This document shows, piece by piece, positions 17,536-24,764 of a DNA stretch of 64,000 nt. The position numbers and the translations under genes were made by a program. The notes beneath the pieces are model-generated. The model saw only the letters and a program-made list of their open reading frames with translations. It was not told the DNA's origin and searched no databases. Within the stretch, counting starts at the first letter, position 1, and the number at the start of each line of letters is the position of its first letter. The DNA comes from an uncultured Bacteroidota bacterium (GTDB taxonomy: Bacteria > Bacteroidota > Bacteroidia > Flavobacteriales > Flavobacteriaceae), in the NCBI GenBank assembly GCA_902604715.1, contig CACLAD010000001.1, forward strand, positions 165,959-229,958, read 5' to 3'.

Positions 17536-18378
17536 GTGGATTTAAAATCACTAGAGAAAATAGTAACTCAAACCAGAAGAGATATACTCAGAATGGTTCA
17601 TAAAGTAAACTCAGGTCATCCTGGTGGGTCCCTTGGTTGTGCAGAGTTTATGGTTACACTGTTTAATTCTGAAATGAAAAGAAATAAAAACTTTTCAATG
17701 GATGGGGTTGATGAAGATTTATTTTTTTTAAGTAATGGTCATATTTCTCCGGTATTTTACAGTGTTTTGGCTAGGAGTGGATACTTTGATGTTAATGAAC
17801 TTAATACATTTAGACTAATCAATTCAAGACTCCAAGGACACCCAACAACACACGAAGGTCTTCCCGGAGTGAGAATCGCATCTGGTTCATTAGGTCAAGG
17901 CCTATCGGTAGCAATAGGTGCTGCATTATCAAAAAAATTAAATAATGATAACAACTTAGTTTATTGCCTTATGGGTGATGGTGAGTTGCAAGAGGGACAA
18001 AATTGGGAAGCTATAATGTATGCTTCATCCAATAAGGTTGATAATATTATAGCAACTATTGATTTAAATGGTCAACAAATTGATGGGTCTACTAAAGAAG
18101 TATTAAACTTAGGAAACATAAAAGATAAGTTTACTGCTTTTGGCTGGGATGTAATCGAATGTGCTTATGGTAATAACATTATTGAAATTAAAAACAAATT
18201 AAAATCAGCCAAAATGAATTGCTATAATGGAAAGCCAATATGCATATTGTTAAAAACAGTTATGGGTAACGGAGTTGATTTTATGATGCATACGCATGAA
18301 TGGCATGGAAAAGCTCCAAATGATGAACAATTAGAAATAGGTTTAAGTCAAAATGAGGAAACACTAGGTGACTACTAA
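17536..18378 (+). CDS. Transketolase, N-terminal subunit (split enzyme)
   Basis: This is the thiamine-diphosphate-binding half of a transketolase divided into two genes; the enzyme moves two-carbon units between sugar phosphates in the pentose phosphate pathway. The 280-residue protein shows VHKVNSGHPGGSLGCAEF, the substrate loop QGHPTTHEGLPGV, SGSLGQGLSVAIGAA, and the diphosphate-binding motif GDGELQEGQNWEA. The GTG at 17536 is the only start that gives the full family N-terminus (MDLKSLEKIVTQTRRDILRM). The partner gene begins 1 base after the stop. Confidence 0.95.
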   Translation: MDLKSLEKIVTQTRRDILRMVHKVNSGHPGGSLGCAEFMVTLFNSEMKRNKNFSMDGVDEDLFFLSNGHISPVFYSVLARSGYFDVNELNTFRLINSRLQGHPTTHEGLPGVRIASGSLGQGLSVAIGAALSKKLNNDNNLVYCLMGDGELQEGQNWEAIMYASSNKVDNIIATIDLNGQQIDGSTKEVLNLGNIKDKFTAFGWDVIECAYGNNIIEIKNKLKSAKMNCYNGKPICILLKTVMGNGVDFMMHTHEWHGKAPNDEQLEIGLSQNEETLGDY

Positions 18379-18379
18379 A

Positions 18380-19333
18380 ATGAAAGAGTATACATACACA
18401 GAAAAAAAAGATACAAGAAGTGGTTTCGGAGATGGTCTTACTGAATTGGGACTAAAAAATAAAGATGTGGTGGCTTTATGTGCAGACCTGACAGGTTCCC
18501 TTAAAATGAATGAGTTTAAAAATAATCATCCAAGTAGGTTTTTTCAAGTAGGAATTGCCGAAGCTAACATGATGGGTATAGCTGCAGGTCTAACAATTGG
18601 TGGAAAAATTCCCTTTACAGGAACTTTTGCTAATTTTTCTACTGGAAGAGTTTATGATCAAATACGGCAATCAATAGCATATTCTGGAAAAAATGTAAAA
18701 ATTTGTGCTTCACACGCTGGAATAACTCTAGGTGAAGATGGTGCAACACATCAAATCCTTGAAGATATTGGTATGATGAAGATGCTACCAGGCATGACTG
18801 TTATAAATACATGTGATTACAATCAAACAAAAGCTGCCACAATTGCTATCGCTGATCATAAAGGACCTGTTTATTTAAGGTTCGGTAGACCAAAAGTTCC
18901 CGTTTTCACCGATCCAACCCAAAAATTTGAAATAGGAAAAGGAATTAAATTGATTGATGGAACTGATGTAACTATTGTCGCAACTGGTCATCTTGTATGG
19001 GAATCCTTAGAAGCTGCTAAAATTTTAAATAAATCGGGAATTAGTGCTGAAGTGATTAATATTCATACAATTAAACCTTTAGATAAAAAAATAATACTAG
19101 AATCTGTTGAAAAAACTAAATGTGTTGTTTCAGCTGAGGAACACAATTTTCTTGGTGGTCTAGGCGAAAGTATTTCCAGGGTTTTATCAAAAAATTTACC
19201 TCTGCCTCAAGAATTTATTGCGACAAAAGATACTTTTGGTGAATCTGGAACACCAGCACAATTAATGGAAAAATATGGTTTGAACGCTAGTTCAATTGTA
19301 GACAAGGCTAAAAAAGTTATTTCCAGGAAATAG
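18380..19333 (+). CDS. Transketolase, C-terminal subunit (split enzyme)
   Basis: This is the pyrimidine-binding and C-terminal half of the split transketolase. The 317 residues begin MKEYTYTEKKDTRSGFGDGL. They contain VALCADLTGSLKM, the catalytic-type GIAEANMMGIAAGL glutamate segment, ASHAGITLGEDGATHQ, and a transketolase C domain (EVINIHTIKPLD). A GTG at 18368 could add four residues, but ATG at 18380 gives the usual family start and avoids overlapping the first subunit. The two subunits should form one heteromeric enzyme. Confidence 0.95.
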   Translation: MKEYTYTEKKDTRSGFGDGLTELGLKNKDVVALCADLTGSLKMNEFKNNHPSRFFQVGIAEANMMGIAAGLTIGGKIPFTGTFANFSTGRVYDQIRQSIAYSGKNVKICASHAGITLGEDGATHQILEDIGMMKMLPGMTVINTCDYNQTKAATIAIADHKGPVYLRFGRPKVPVFTDPTQKFEIGKGIKLIDGTDVTIVATGHLVWESLEAAKILNKSGISAEVINIHTIKPLDKKIILESVEKTKCVVSAEEHNFLGGLGESISRVLSKNLPLPQEFIATKDTFGESGTPAQLMEKYGLNASSIVDKAKKVISRK

Positions 19334-19335
19334 TC

Positions 19336-20316
19336 TTAGTCGTCATCTCTTGACGCTGTATCATCTGGATCTAGGTAGTTGGGAATACCATCTCCATCTG
19401 TATCATCATTTGTTGGATCTCCATCCCCAATATCATTTGTTGGGTCACCATCTCCATCCCGGTCAACTGTTAAATCAGAGTCGGGTTCTAAATCCTCATC
19501 AATTGTCAAAGTTCCATCATTATCATCATCAGAATCAATAAAATCAGCGAAGGTGTCATCATCAGAGTTATCGTTAGTAAGATCATAATCTCCGTTAATA
19601 TCCTCTAAATGAGATGGTACATTATCAAAATCATGATCATTTAATTCAGATTGAAATACTTTGAATTTAAAAATTAAATTAGAGTAAACAGGAACAGATC
19701 CAGCAGCAGCTGAATAGTATCCCAACCCTGAGGGCAAAAACATTATACCAATTCCAGGATTATTATACGTTACTGTTCCGTCGGAATTGATTACAAAATC
19801 CTCGGCAATATTAAACTCAGGTAACACCCTTCCCCAACCGGAAATTGTTGATGTTAGATCAAAATCCACAGGTGTGGATGAACTATCAAATACGGTGTCG
19901 TCCATTAAAGTGCCCTCGTATGAAACCCTAACTTTATCGGAAAAATTAGGTGAATTTTCTGAACCACCTTGATTAATTTTTAAAATATAATATTCATATT
20001 CTACATCAAAATATGTTGTTGTCAAGGTCTCAACAATATCAATAAGTAAAGAGTTTTGATCTGGATTTGGTAACTCACCATCCTCAGGTAATTGATTAAT
20101 ATTAATTTCAGTAAAAGAAATTGTGGGGTTGTTTGATAAAAGAGACGCATCAACATAATGAGACTGTAAATAGCTCACTAATGAATCATTATCTATGACT
20201 TGTTGTTCCGTTCTATCAGCTTCAGGAATCTCAATAATACCATCGTCATCATCATCGCCGCATGAAAGACCTAAAAGCAAAATTGAGATTATAAGAATAT
20301 ATAGTTTAAATTTCAT
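19336..20316 (-). CDS. FKBP-type peptidyl-prolyl isomerase lipoprotein with acidic calcium-type repeats
   Basis: This 326-residue protein starts with a lipoprotein signal (LLGLSCGDDDDD; Cys19 would be lipidated), so it is anchored in the envelope. Residues of about 120-215 form an FKBP domain (KVRVSYEGTLMDDTVFDSS, then GIGIMFLPSGLGYYSAAAGS and IFKFKVFQ). The last 100 residues are very acidic, with repeated DxDxDG-like stretches (DSDDDNDGTLTIDEDLEPD, DTDGDGIPNYLDPDD) like thrombospondin type 3 calcium-binding repeats. It probably helps fold exported proteins. Similar FKBP lipoproteins are common in flavobacteria. The end faces the transketolase gene with a 2-base gap. Confidence 0.9.
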   Translation of the reverse strand: MKFKLYILIISILLLGLSCGDDDDDGIIEIPEADRTEQQVIDNDSLVSYLQSHYVDASLLSNNPTISFTEININQLPEDGELPNPDQNSLLIDIVETLTTTYFDVEYEYYILKINQGGSENSPNFSDKVRVSYEGTLMDDTVFDSSSTPVDFDLTSTISGWGRVLPEFNIAEDFVINSDGTVTYNNPGIGIMFLPSGLGYYSAAAGSVPVYSNLIFKFKVFQSELNDHDFDNVPSHLEDINGDYDLTNDNSDDDTFADFIDSDDDNDGTLTIDEDLEPDSDLTVDRDGDGDPTNDIGDGDPTNDDTDGDGIPNYLDPDDTASRDDD

Positions 20317-20337
20317 AGATTAATTTAACTTTGTCAG

Positions 20338-20345
20338 CAAAAATA
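20338..20345 (-). promoter_or_regulatory. Promoter -7 box of the FKBP lipoprotein gene (TATTTTTG)
   Basis: On the minus strand this is TATTTTTG, a full TAnnTTTG match, 22 bases before the ATG at 20316. No clear -33 box was seen. Confidence 0.5.
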
Positions 20346-20385
20346 CAATTATAAAGAATATATTTTATTTATTTAACAATCTTTT

Positions 20386-20883
20386 ATGGACAAGAAAAAA
20401 ATTTTAGATTTTCAATTAATTAAAAAAAAGATTAGAAGGATTTCTCTTCAAATACTTGAATCAAATAATGATCAAGATGAAATAATTATTGCTGGTGTTG
20501 ATGTAAATGGATTTATTATTGCAAAAAAAATATCTCAGGAAATAAGCGAAATTTCGAATACCAACATCAAACTATGTAAAATAAAAATTGATAAAAAAAA
20601 CCCACTAAATGATATCTCAACATCAATAAGTTTTGATGAGTACCAAAACAAATATGTAGTTGTAGTTGACGATGTTTTAAATTCTGGAGCTACATTAATG
20701 TATTCGGTAAAATATTTTTTAAATACCAAAATTAAAGCTTTAAAAACAGCTGTTTTGGTTGATAGGAATCATAAAAAATATCCTATCAAAGTAGATTTTA
20801 AAGGACTATCACTTTCAACTTCAATTCAAAATAAAGTTAAGGTAGCCATAGATGAAAAAAAAATTGAAGCGTTCTTAGTTTAG
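20386..20883 (+). CDS. Phosphoribosyltransferase-domain protein
   Basis: This 165-residue type I phosphoribosyltransferase fold has the PRPP-binding loop VVVVDDVLNSGATL at residues 91-104 and a GVDVNGFIIA loop near residue 37. The layout is like PyrR or hypoxanthine phosphoribosyltransferases, but the substrate hood is not diagnostic, so the base used is unknown. The gene overlaps the end of the convergent shikimate kinase gene by 9 bases. I recall the same pairing with aroK in other flavobacteria. Confidence 0.85.
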   Translation: MDKKKILDFQLIKKKIRRISLQILESNNDQDEIIIAGVDVNGFIIAKKISQEISEISNTNIKLCKIKIDKKNPLNDISTSISFDEYQNKYVVVVDDVLNSGATLMYSVKYFLNTKIKALKTAVLVDRNHKKYPIKVDFKGLSLSTSIQNKVKVAIDEKKIEAFLV

Positions 20884-21393
20884 ATTTGAAATTATCAAAT
20901 CACAAATATCATAAATATCCTTTTTATAACAATTAATGGTGATACTAGCCTTATTATAAAACACCTCTCGTTCAAAAAGATGTTTTGATACAAATTCAAT
21001 CATTTTTTTTTCAGATTTTATTGTTGAAATAAGAGGTCTGTTATCATTATTTTTAAAGAGTCTTTTAGAAAGCTCGACATTATTATTTTTTAGATATATA
21101 GATGAGTTATTGGTTGAGTTAATATACTTTAAATTATCATTATAACATGGTGTACCACCTCCTAATGAAAGAACAATATTATTGTTTTCTGATAGACATT
21201 TAATTAAATACTTAGTTTCTATCTTTCTGAAATATATGTCACCTGAATAATCAAATATTTTTGAAATAGAACAACCCTCGTTTATTTCTATATATTTATC
21301 TAAATCGATAAATTTATAGTTCATTTTTTTAGCTAGATAAGACCCTATTAAAGATTTTCCCGACCCCATATATCCGATTAAAACTATATTCAT
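20875..21393 (-). CDS. aroK: Shikimate kinase
   Basis: AroK phosphorylates shikimate with ATP in the chorismate (aromatic amino acid) pathway. From the ATG at 21393 it has 172 residues and begins MNIVLIGYMGSGKSLIG, with the P-loop at residues 7-15. It carries the substrate residues in IDLDKYIE, FRKIET, SLGGGTPC and the lid NDNRPLI. An upstream in-frame ATG at 21432 would add 13 residues not usual for the family, so I prefer the later start. Confidence 0.94.
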   Translation of the reverse strand: MNIVLIGYMGSGKSLIGSYLAKKMNYKFIDLDKYIEINEGCSISKIFDYSGDIYFRKIETKYLIKCLSENNNIVLSLGGGTPCYNDNLKYINSTNNSSIYLKNNNVELSKRLFKNNDNRPLISTIKSEKKMIEFVSKHLFEREVFYNKASITINCYKKDIYDICDLIISNLN

Positions 21394-21464
21394 TAATTCT
21401 TTCTTAAAAGCATTGTAATATAAATTAAACATTTTATATTTGCAGCCTCAAAGTAATTAAATTT

Positions 21465-21537
21465 GACCTGGTAGCTCAGTTGGTAGAGCATCTCCCTTTT
21501 AAGGAGAGGGTCCTGGGTTCGAGCCCCAGCCAGGTCA
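21465..21537 (+). tRNA. tRNA-Lys (anticodon TTT)
   Basis: The 73 bases fold as a normal cloverleaf: acceptor GACCTGG/CCAGGTC plus discriminator A, D-arm with AGCTCAGTTGGTAGAGC, and anticodon stem TCTCC/GGAGA. The loop is CTTTTAA, so the anticodon TTT is at 21498-21500. The T-arm is CTGGGTTCGAGCCCCAG. The CCA end is not encoded. Confidence 0.98.
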
Positions 21538-21586
21538 CTTTTTTTATCCAACTTTTATCGATACTTTATCGCCTCCCTCCACTATA

Positions 21587-21630
21587 TAACAGATTGAACT
21601 TTATACTATATAAAAGAACTTTAATCGTTA
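21587..21630 (+). promoter_or_regulatory. Shared haem-regulon element before the haem receptor gene
   Basis: This 44-base stretch matches the one at 31131-31174 before hemA at 34 of 44 positions. It begins TAACAGATTGAACT and contains AAAAGAACTT and CGTTA. GAACTTTA occurs twice, 20 bases apart (21596 and 21616), about two helical turns, as in binding sites of AraC-type activators. Its end is exactly 23 bases before the -7 box TA, the same distance as at hemA, so it abuts or replaces the -33 region. Confidence 0.75.
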
Positions 21631-21652
21631 TTATTAATTAAATTATGGTAAT

Positions 21653-21660
21653 TATATTTA
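21653..21660 (+). promoter_or_regulatory. Promoter -7 box of the haem receptor gene (TATATTTA)
   Basis: TATATTTA differs from TAnnTTTG at one position and has no good -33 box. This fits a promoter that needs the activator element directly upstream. The receptor ATG is at 21682. Confidence 0.5.
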
Positions 21661-21681
21661 TTTAAAATTTAGATTTTGATT

Positions 21682-23748
21682 ATGAAATCGTCTATTTATT
21701 TTATTTTAATTCTTTTCTCAAAATTTGTCTTGTGTCAACCAACTAACTTTAAAATTGACTCTACAAATAATAATCTTGACGAAGTTATCATAACTGCGAC
21801 AAAAACAGAAAGAGTTCTTTCATCACTCCCTTTAAATGTATCTATCATAAAAAAAAGTGAAATAGAAAAAACAAATGCAACTAGATTATCTGACGTTATT
21901 AACGAAGAACTAGGTTTAATAACTGTTTCTGATTTTGGTGGCGGTGAAGGAATCCAAATGCAAGGGCTTGATTCAGAATATACTTTAATTCTTATTGATA
22001 ATCAACCTCTGATTGGCAGAACAGCTGGTACTTTAGACTTAAATAGAATTTCAGTTGGAAATATAAAGCAAATAGAAATTGTTCGTGGGCCATCATCTAG
22101 TCTCTATGGAAATAATGCATTTGCTGGAGTTATAAATATAATTACTGAAGAACCTAAAACAGGGTTAAAAGGTAATTTTTCATCATCTTACGAAACATAC
22201 AATACTTCTGATAACAATGTACTGTTTAGCTACAAAAAGAATAATTTTTACAGCTTAATTTTTTTTAATAATTATTCTAGTGATGGTTATGATTTAATTG
22301 AAGGTGATGGGTTAAACACGGTAAATAAATTCAAAACAAATACTATTCAAATTAAGTTAGGACAAAATTTAAGTGAAAGTTTAAAAATTAAAATTAATGC
22401 GAGATACTACACTCAACTAATTGATAATATAGCCCCCAACTCATTAAGTGGAGAAACGTTTACCTCTGAGGATAATATAAATTTTATAATAAGTCACCAT
22501 GCAGAGAAAATTAGAACTGATTTTGAAGTATATTTTTCATCTTATTTTGGAGATGAATTTTTAGATGATGAACAAGGTAATAGATTCAGTGAAAGTTTTT
22601 ATGATCAGATATTTTTAAAACCCGAAATTAAGACAGTATATAAGATAAGTAAACAAAAAGAATTTATATTTGGTTTAGGTAATGAATATGAAGTTTTAAA
22701 CAGAACATATTTTGAAATAGAACCAAAACAAAACTCACCATTTATTTATTTTCAATACGATTATAATCCGAACGAAAAGATTAACCTAATATTGGGAGGA
22801 AGGTTTGATAAATACAAAGAATATAAATCTCAAATTAGCCCAAAATTTTCCGGTATCTACAGATTTAAAAACAACCAATCGATAAAGATTTCCACGGGAT
22901 ATGGTTATAAAAAACCTGACTTCAGACAATTGTATTTCAATTTTTCCAATTCAACAATCGGCTACTCTGTAATTGGCTATAACGTAGTTGAGGATGTTTT
23001 AAATCAGCTAATTGATGAGGGTCAAATTGCAAATATTATTATTCCTATTGATGAATTTGAAGACCCACTAAGTCCGGAAAGTTCTTTTGGATTAAATATT
23101 GGATATGAAATAGATATAGATGAAAATATTAATTTGTCCGCCAATCTATTTAGTAATTCAGCCAAAAACCTGATTGATTATCGTGTAATTGCAAATAAAA
23201 CAAACGGTCAAAATGTTTTTTCATACTATAACGTAAATAATGTTTCGACTTTTGGTTTTGATATTAATACAAAATATAAAGCTGATAATTATTTTAGCTT
23301 TTCTATTGGCTATCAGCTATTATATGCATTTGACCTAGACGCGAGAAAAGCATTTGAAAATGGTGAAGTATTTACAAGATTAACACCTACATCTCCTGCT
23401 TTTAGACTTAATAAAAAAGACTATTTTGGTTTGTATAACAGATCAAGACATATGGGTGTAATTAAGATTAATTACAATAATATTGACAAAAATTTCAGTG
23501 CAAACCTAAGATTTAAATACAGAAGCAAATATGGTTTATACGATAGCAACTCGAACAACTATTTAGATAAGTATGATCAATTTGTAAATGGACATCTTAC
23601 CGGAAATGTAAATATAAACAAGATTTTAAATTCGAAATTAACTTTGTCGGCTGGAATAGAAAATGTTTTTAATTATTTAGATTCAGAAAATATTTCAAAT
23701 TTAAGTGGTAGAATTTACTTTTGCCGAGTGGGTTATAATATAAATTAA
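21682..23748 (+). CDS. hmuR: TonB-dependent outer-membrane receptor, probably for haem
   Basis: This 688-residue outer-membrane receptor has a signal peptide ending near FVLCQ. A TonB box-like NLDEVIITATKTER follows, then a plug domain (about residues 40-150, with IEIVRGPSSSLYGNNAFAGVINIIT) and a 22-strand barrel to the C-terminus. Haem is inferred as ligand because the next gene, 5 bases on, encodes a HmuY-type haem-binding lipoprotein, and because the upstream element is shared with the haem-synthesis operon. ATG at 21682 is preferred over a TTG two codons earlier. Another siderophore-like ligand remains possible. Confidence 0.85.
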   Translation: MKSSIYFILILFSKFVLCQPTNFKIDSTNNNLDEVIITATKTERVLSSLPLNVSIIKKSEIEKTNATRLSDVINEELGLITVSDFGGGEGIQMQGLDSEYTLILIDNQPLIGRTAGTLDLNRISVGNIKQIEIVRGPSSSLYGNNAFAGVINIITEEPKTGLKGNFSSSYETYNTSDNNVLFSYKKNNFYSLIFFNNYSSDGYDLIEGDGLNTVNKFKTNTIQIKLGQNLSESLKIKINARYYTQLIDNIAPNSLSGETFTSEDNINFIISHHAEKIRTDFEVYFSSYFGDEFLDDEQGNRFSESFYDQIFLKPEIKTVYKISKQKEFIFGLGNEYEVLNRTYFEIEPKQNSPFIYFQYDYNPNEKINLILGGRFDKYKEYKSQISPKFSGIYRFKNNQSIKISTGYGYKKPDFRQLYFNFSNSTIGYSVIGYNVVEDVLNQLIDEGQIANIIIPIDEFEDPLSPESSFGLNIGYEIDIDENINLSANLFSNSAKNLIDYRVIANKTNGQNVFSYYNVNNVSTFGFDINTKYKADNYFSFSIGYQLLYAFDLDARKAFENGEVFTRLTPTSPAFRLNKKDYFGLYNRSRHMGVIKINYNNIDKNFSANLRFKYRSKYGLYDSNSNNYLDKYDQFVNGHLTGNVNINKILNSKLTLSAGIENVFNYLDSENISNLSGRIYFCRVGYNIN

Positions 23749-23753
23749 CTATT

Positions 23754-24377
23754 ATGAAAAAAATAAAACTTTTTACTATCTGTATTATATTATTATTCTC
23801 TTTTAGCTGTGAAGATGATAATAATATTGGAATAGATACTGTAAGTATCACTGTTGAAGACCTTTATGCACCCCAAGAAGGAAGTCAAGGCCAATCAATT
23901 TCTGGACCATTTACAAAATTTAATTTTGAAGATGGAGTTCAAACGGAAAGTGAAACTAATTGGGATATCGGATTCAGAGGAACATCAATTATTGTTAATG
24001 GTGGTGTTTCGTTAGGAACAGATGATGAGCCAGAAAGAAATGGTAATGCAGCTGCCTATATTTTTGAAGGAACAATGGCTGAAATGCAAATTGTTGACAC
24101 CTCCTTATTAACACAAGATTCGGAGAGTGGATATGCTATTCCAACTGGCAGTGGAAATGGATGGTATACTTATTCAGGTTCTCCAACTTTTCTGATTAAT
24201 CCAACCCCAGGAAAAATCTTGGTATTTAGAACCCATGACAATAAGTATGCGAAAGTTGAAATTTTAAGTTATTATTTAGGTGCTCCTGAAAATCCAGATG
24301 CATTTACCGATCCAAGCAGGTATTATACATTTAATTATGTTTATCAGCCTTACCTAGGAGCTACAACATTTGATTAA
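23754..24377 (+). CDS. hmuY: HmuY family haem-binding lipoprotein
   Basis: HmuY proteins are outer-membrane lipoproteins that take haem from host or environmental carriers and hand it to the HmuR receptor. This 207-residue protein has a lipoprotein signal (LLFSFSCEDDNN, Cys21). Its body has the family pattern ETNWDIGFRGTSIIVNGG, followed by KYAKVEILSYY and a YTFNYVYQ end. It follows the receptor gene by 5 bases in one operon. Haem ligands in this family are not conserved enough to assign here. Its end overlaps the convergent DCC gene by 4 bases. Confidence 0.85.
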   Translation: MKKIKLFTICIILLFSFSCEDDNNIGIDTVSITVEDLYAPQEGSQGQSISGPFTKFNFEDGVQTESETNWDIGFRGTSIIVNGGVSLGTDDEPERNGNAAAYIFEGTMAEMQIVDTSLLTQDSESGYAIPTGSGNGWYTYSGSPTFLINPTPGKILVFRTHDNKYAKVEILSYYLGAPENPDAFTDPSRYYTFNYVYQPYLGATTFD

Positions 24378-24763
24378 AACAAGATGTTTTCTTGATTTAT
24401 ATCATCAGGAATGGAACAAACTTCTAGTTTACCAAATAAAAAATATCTATTCTTCGCTATAAGTCGGTAAAATATATCTAATAAAAAGTTTGGTGATAAT
24501 TTAATTATAGTTTTCAAAAAATAGTTAAGCTTGACATATTTTAAACAATACTTGATTGCCTGAGACCGTTCCAAAATTTGATTACCTTCTGTTATGATAA
24601 ATACGGTATCACCTAAATTTAGTTCTGAGTAATTATTTTTTATGTATTCACTATCAAAATTGGTAAAATAAATGTTTTTGTTAGGATTTCTTTTTGACAC
24701 CCACCTTACATAATTGTTACACAATACACAAAAACCATCAAAAACAATTATTATTTTTTCCAT
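24374..24763 (-). CDS. DCC-family (DUF393) thiol-disulfide oxidoreductase-like protein
   Basis: This 129-residue protein has the DxxCxxC motif of the DCC family near its start (FDGFCVLCNNYVRWVSKR), followed by the thioredoxin-like pattern IYFTNFDSEYIK. The reaction is unproven; a redox role on thiols is inferred from the paired cysteines. It is the last gene of the minus-strand operon after the FecA-like receptor (gap 1 base). DCC domains are known to occur with HTTM proteins, and one is encoded two genes upstream in the same operon. Confidence 0.85.
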   Translation of the reverse strand: MEKIIIVFDGFCVLCNNYVRWVSKRNPNKNIYFTNFDSEYIKNNYSELNLGDTVFIITEGNQILERSQAIKYCLKYVKLNYFLKTIIKLSPNFLLDIFYRLIAKNRYFLFGKLEVCSIPDDINQENILF

Positions 24764-24764
24764 T

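Noticed and set aside
19350..19588. Two overlapping plus-strand frames opposite the FKBP gene
   Set aside because: They are rich in Ser, Pro and His only because they mirror the Asp-rich repeats of the FKBP tail; no start signal or family pattern.
21667..21681. A Fur-like box before the haem receptor gene (TTTAGATTTTGATTA)
   Set aside because: Only the left half matches the palindrome; the right half does not, so it is not supported as a site.
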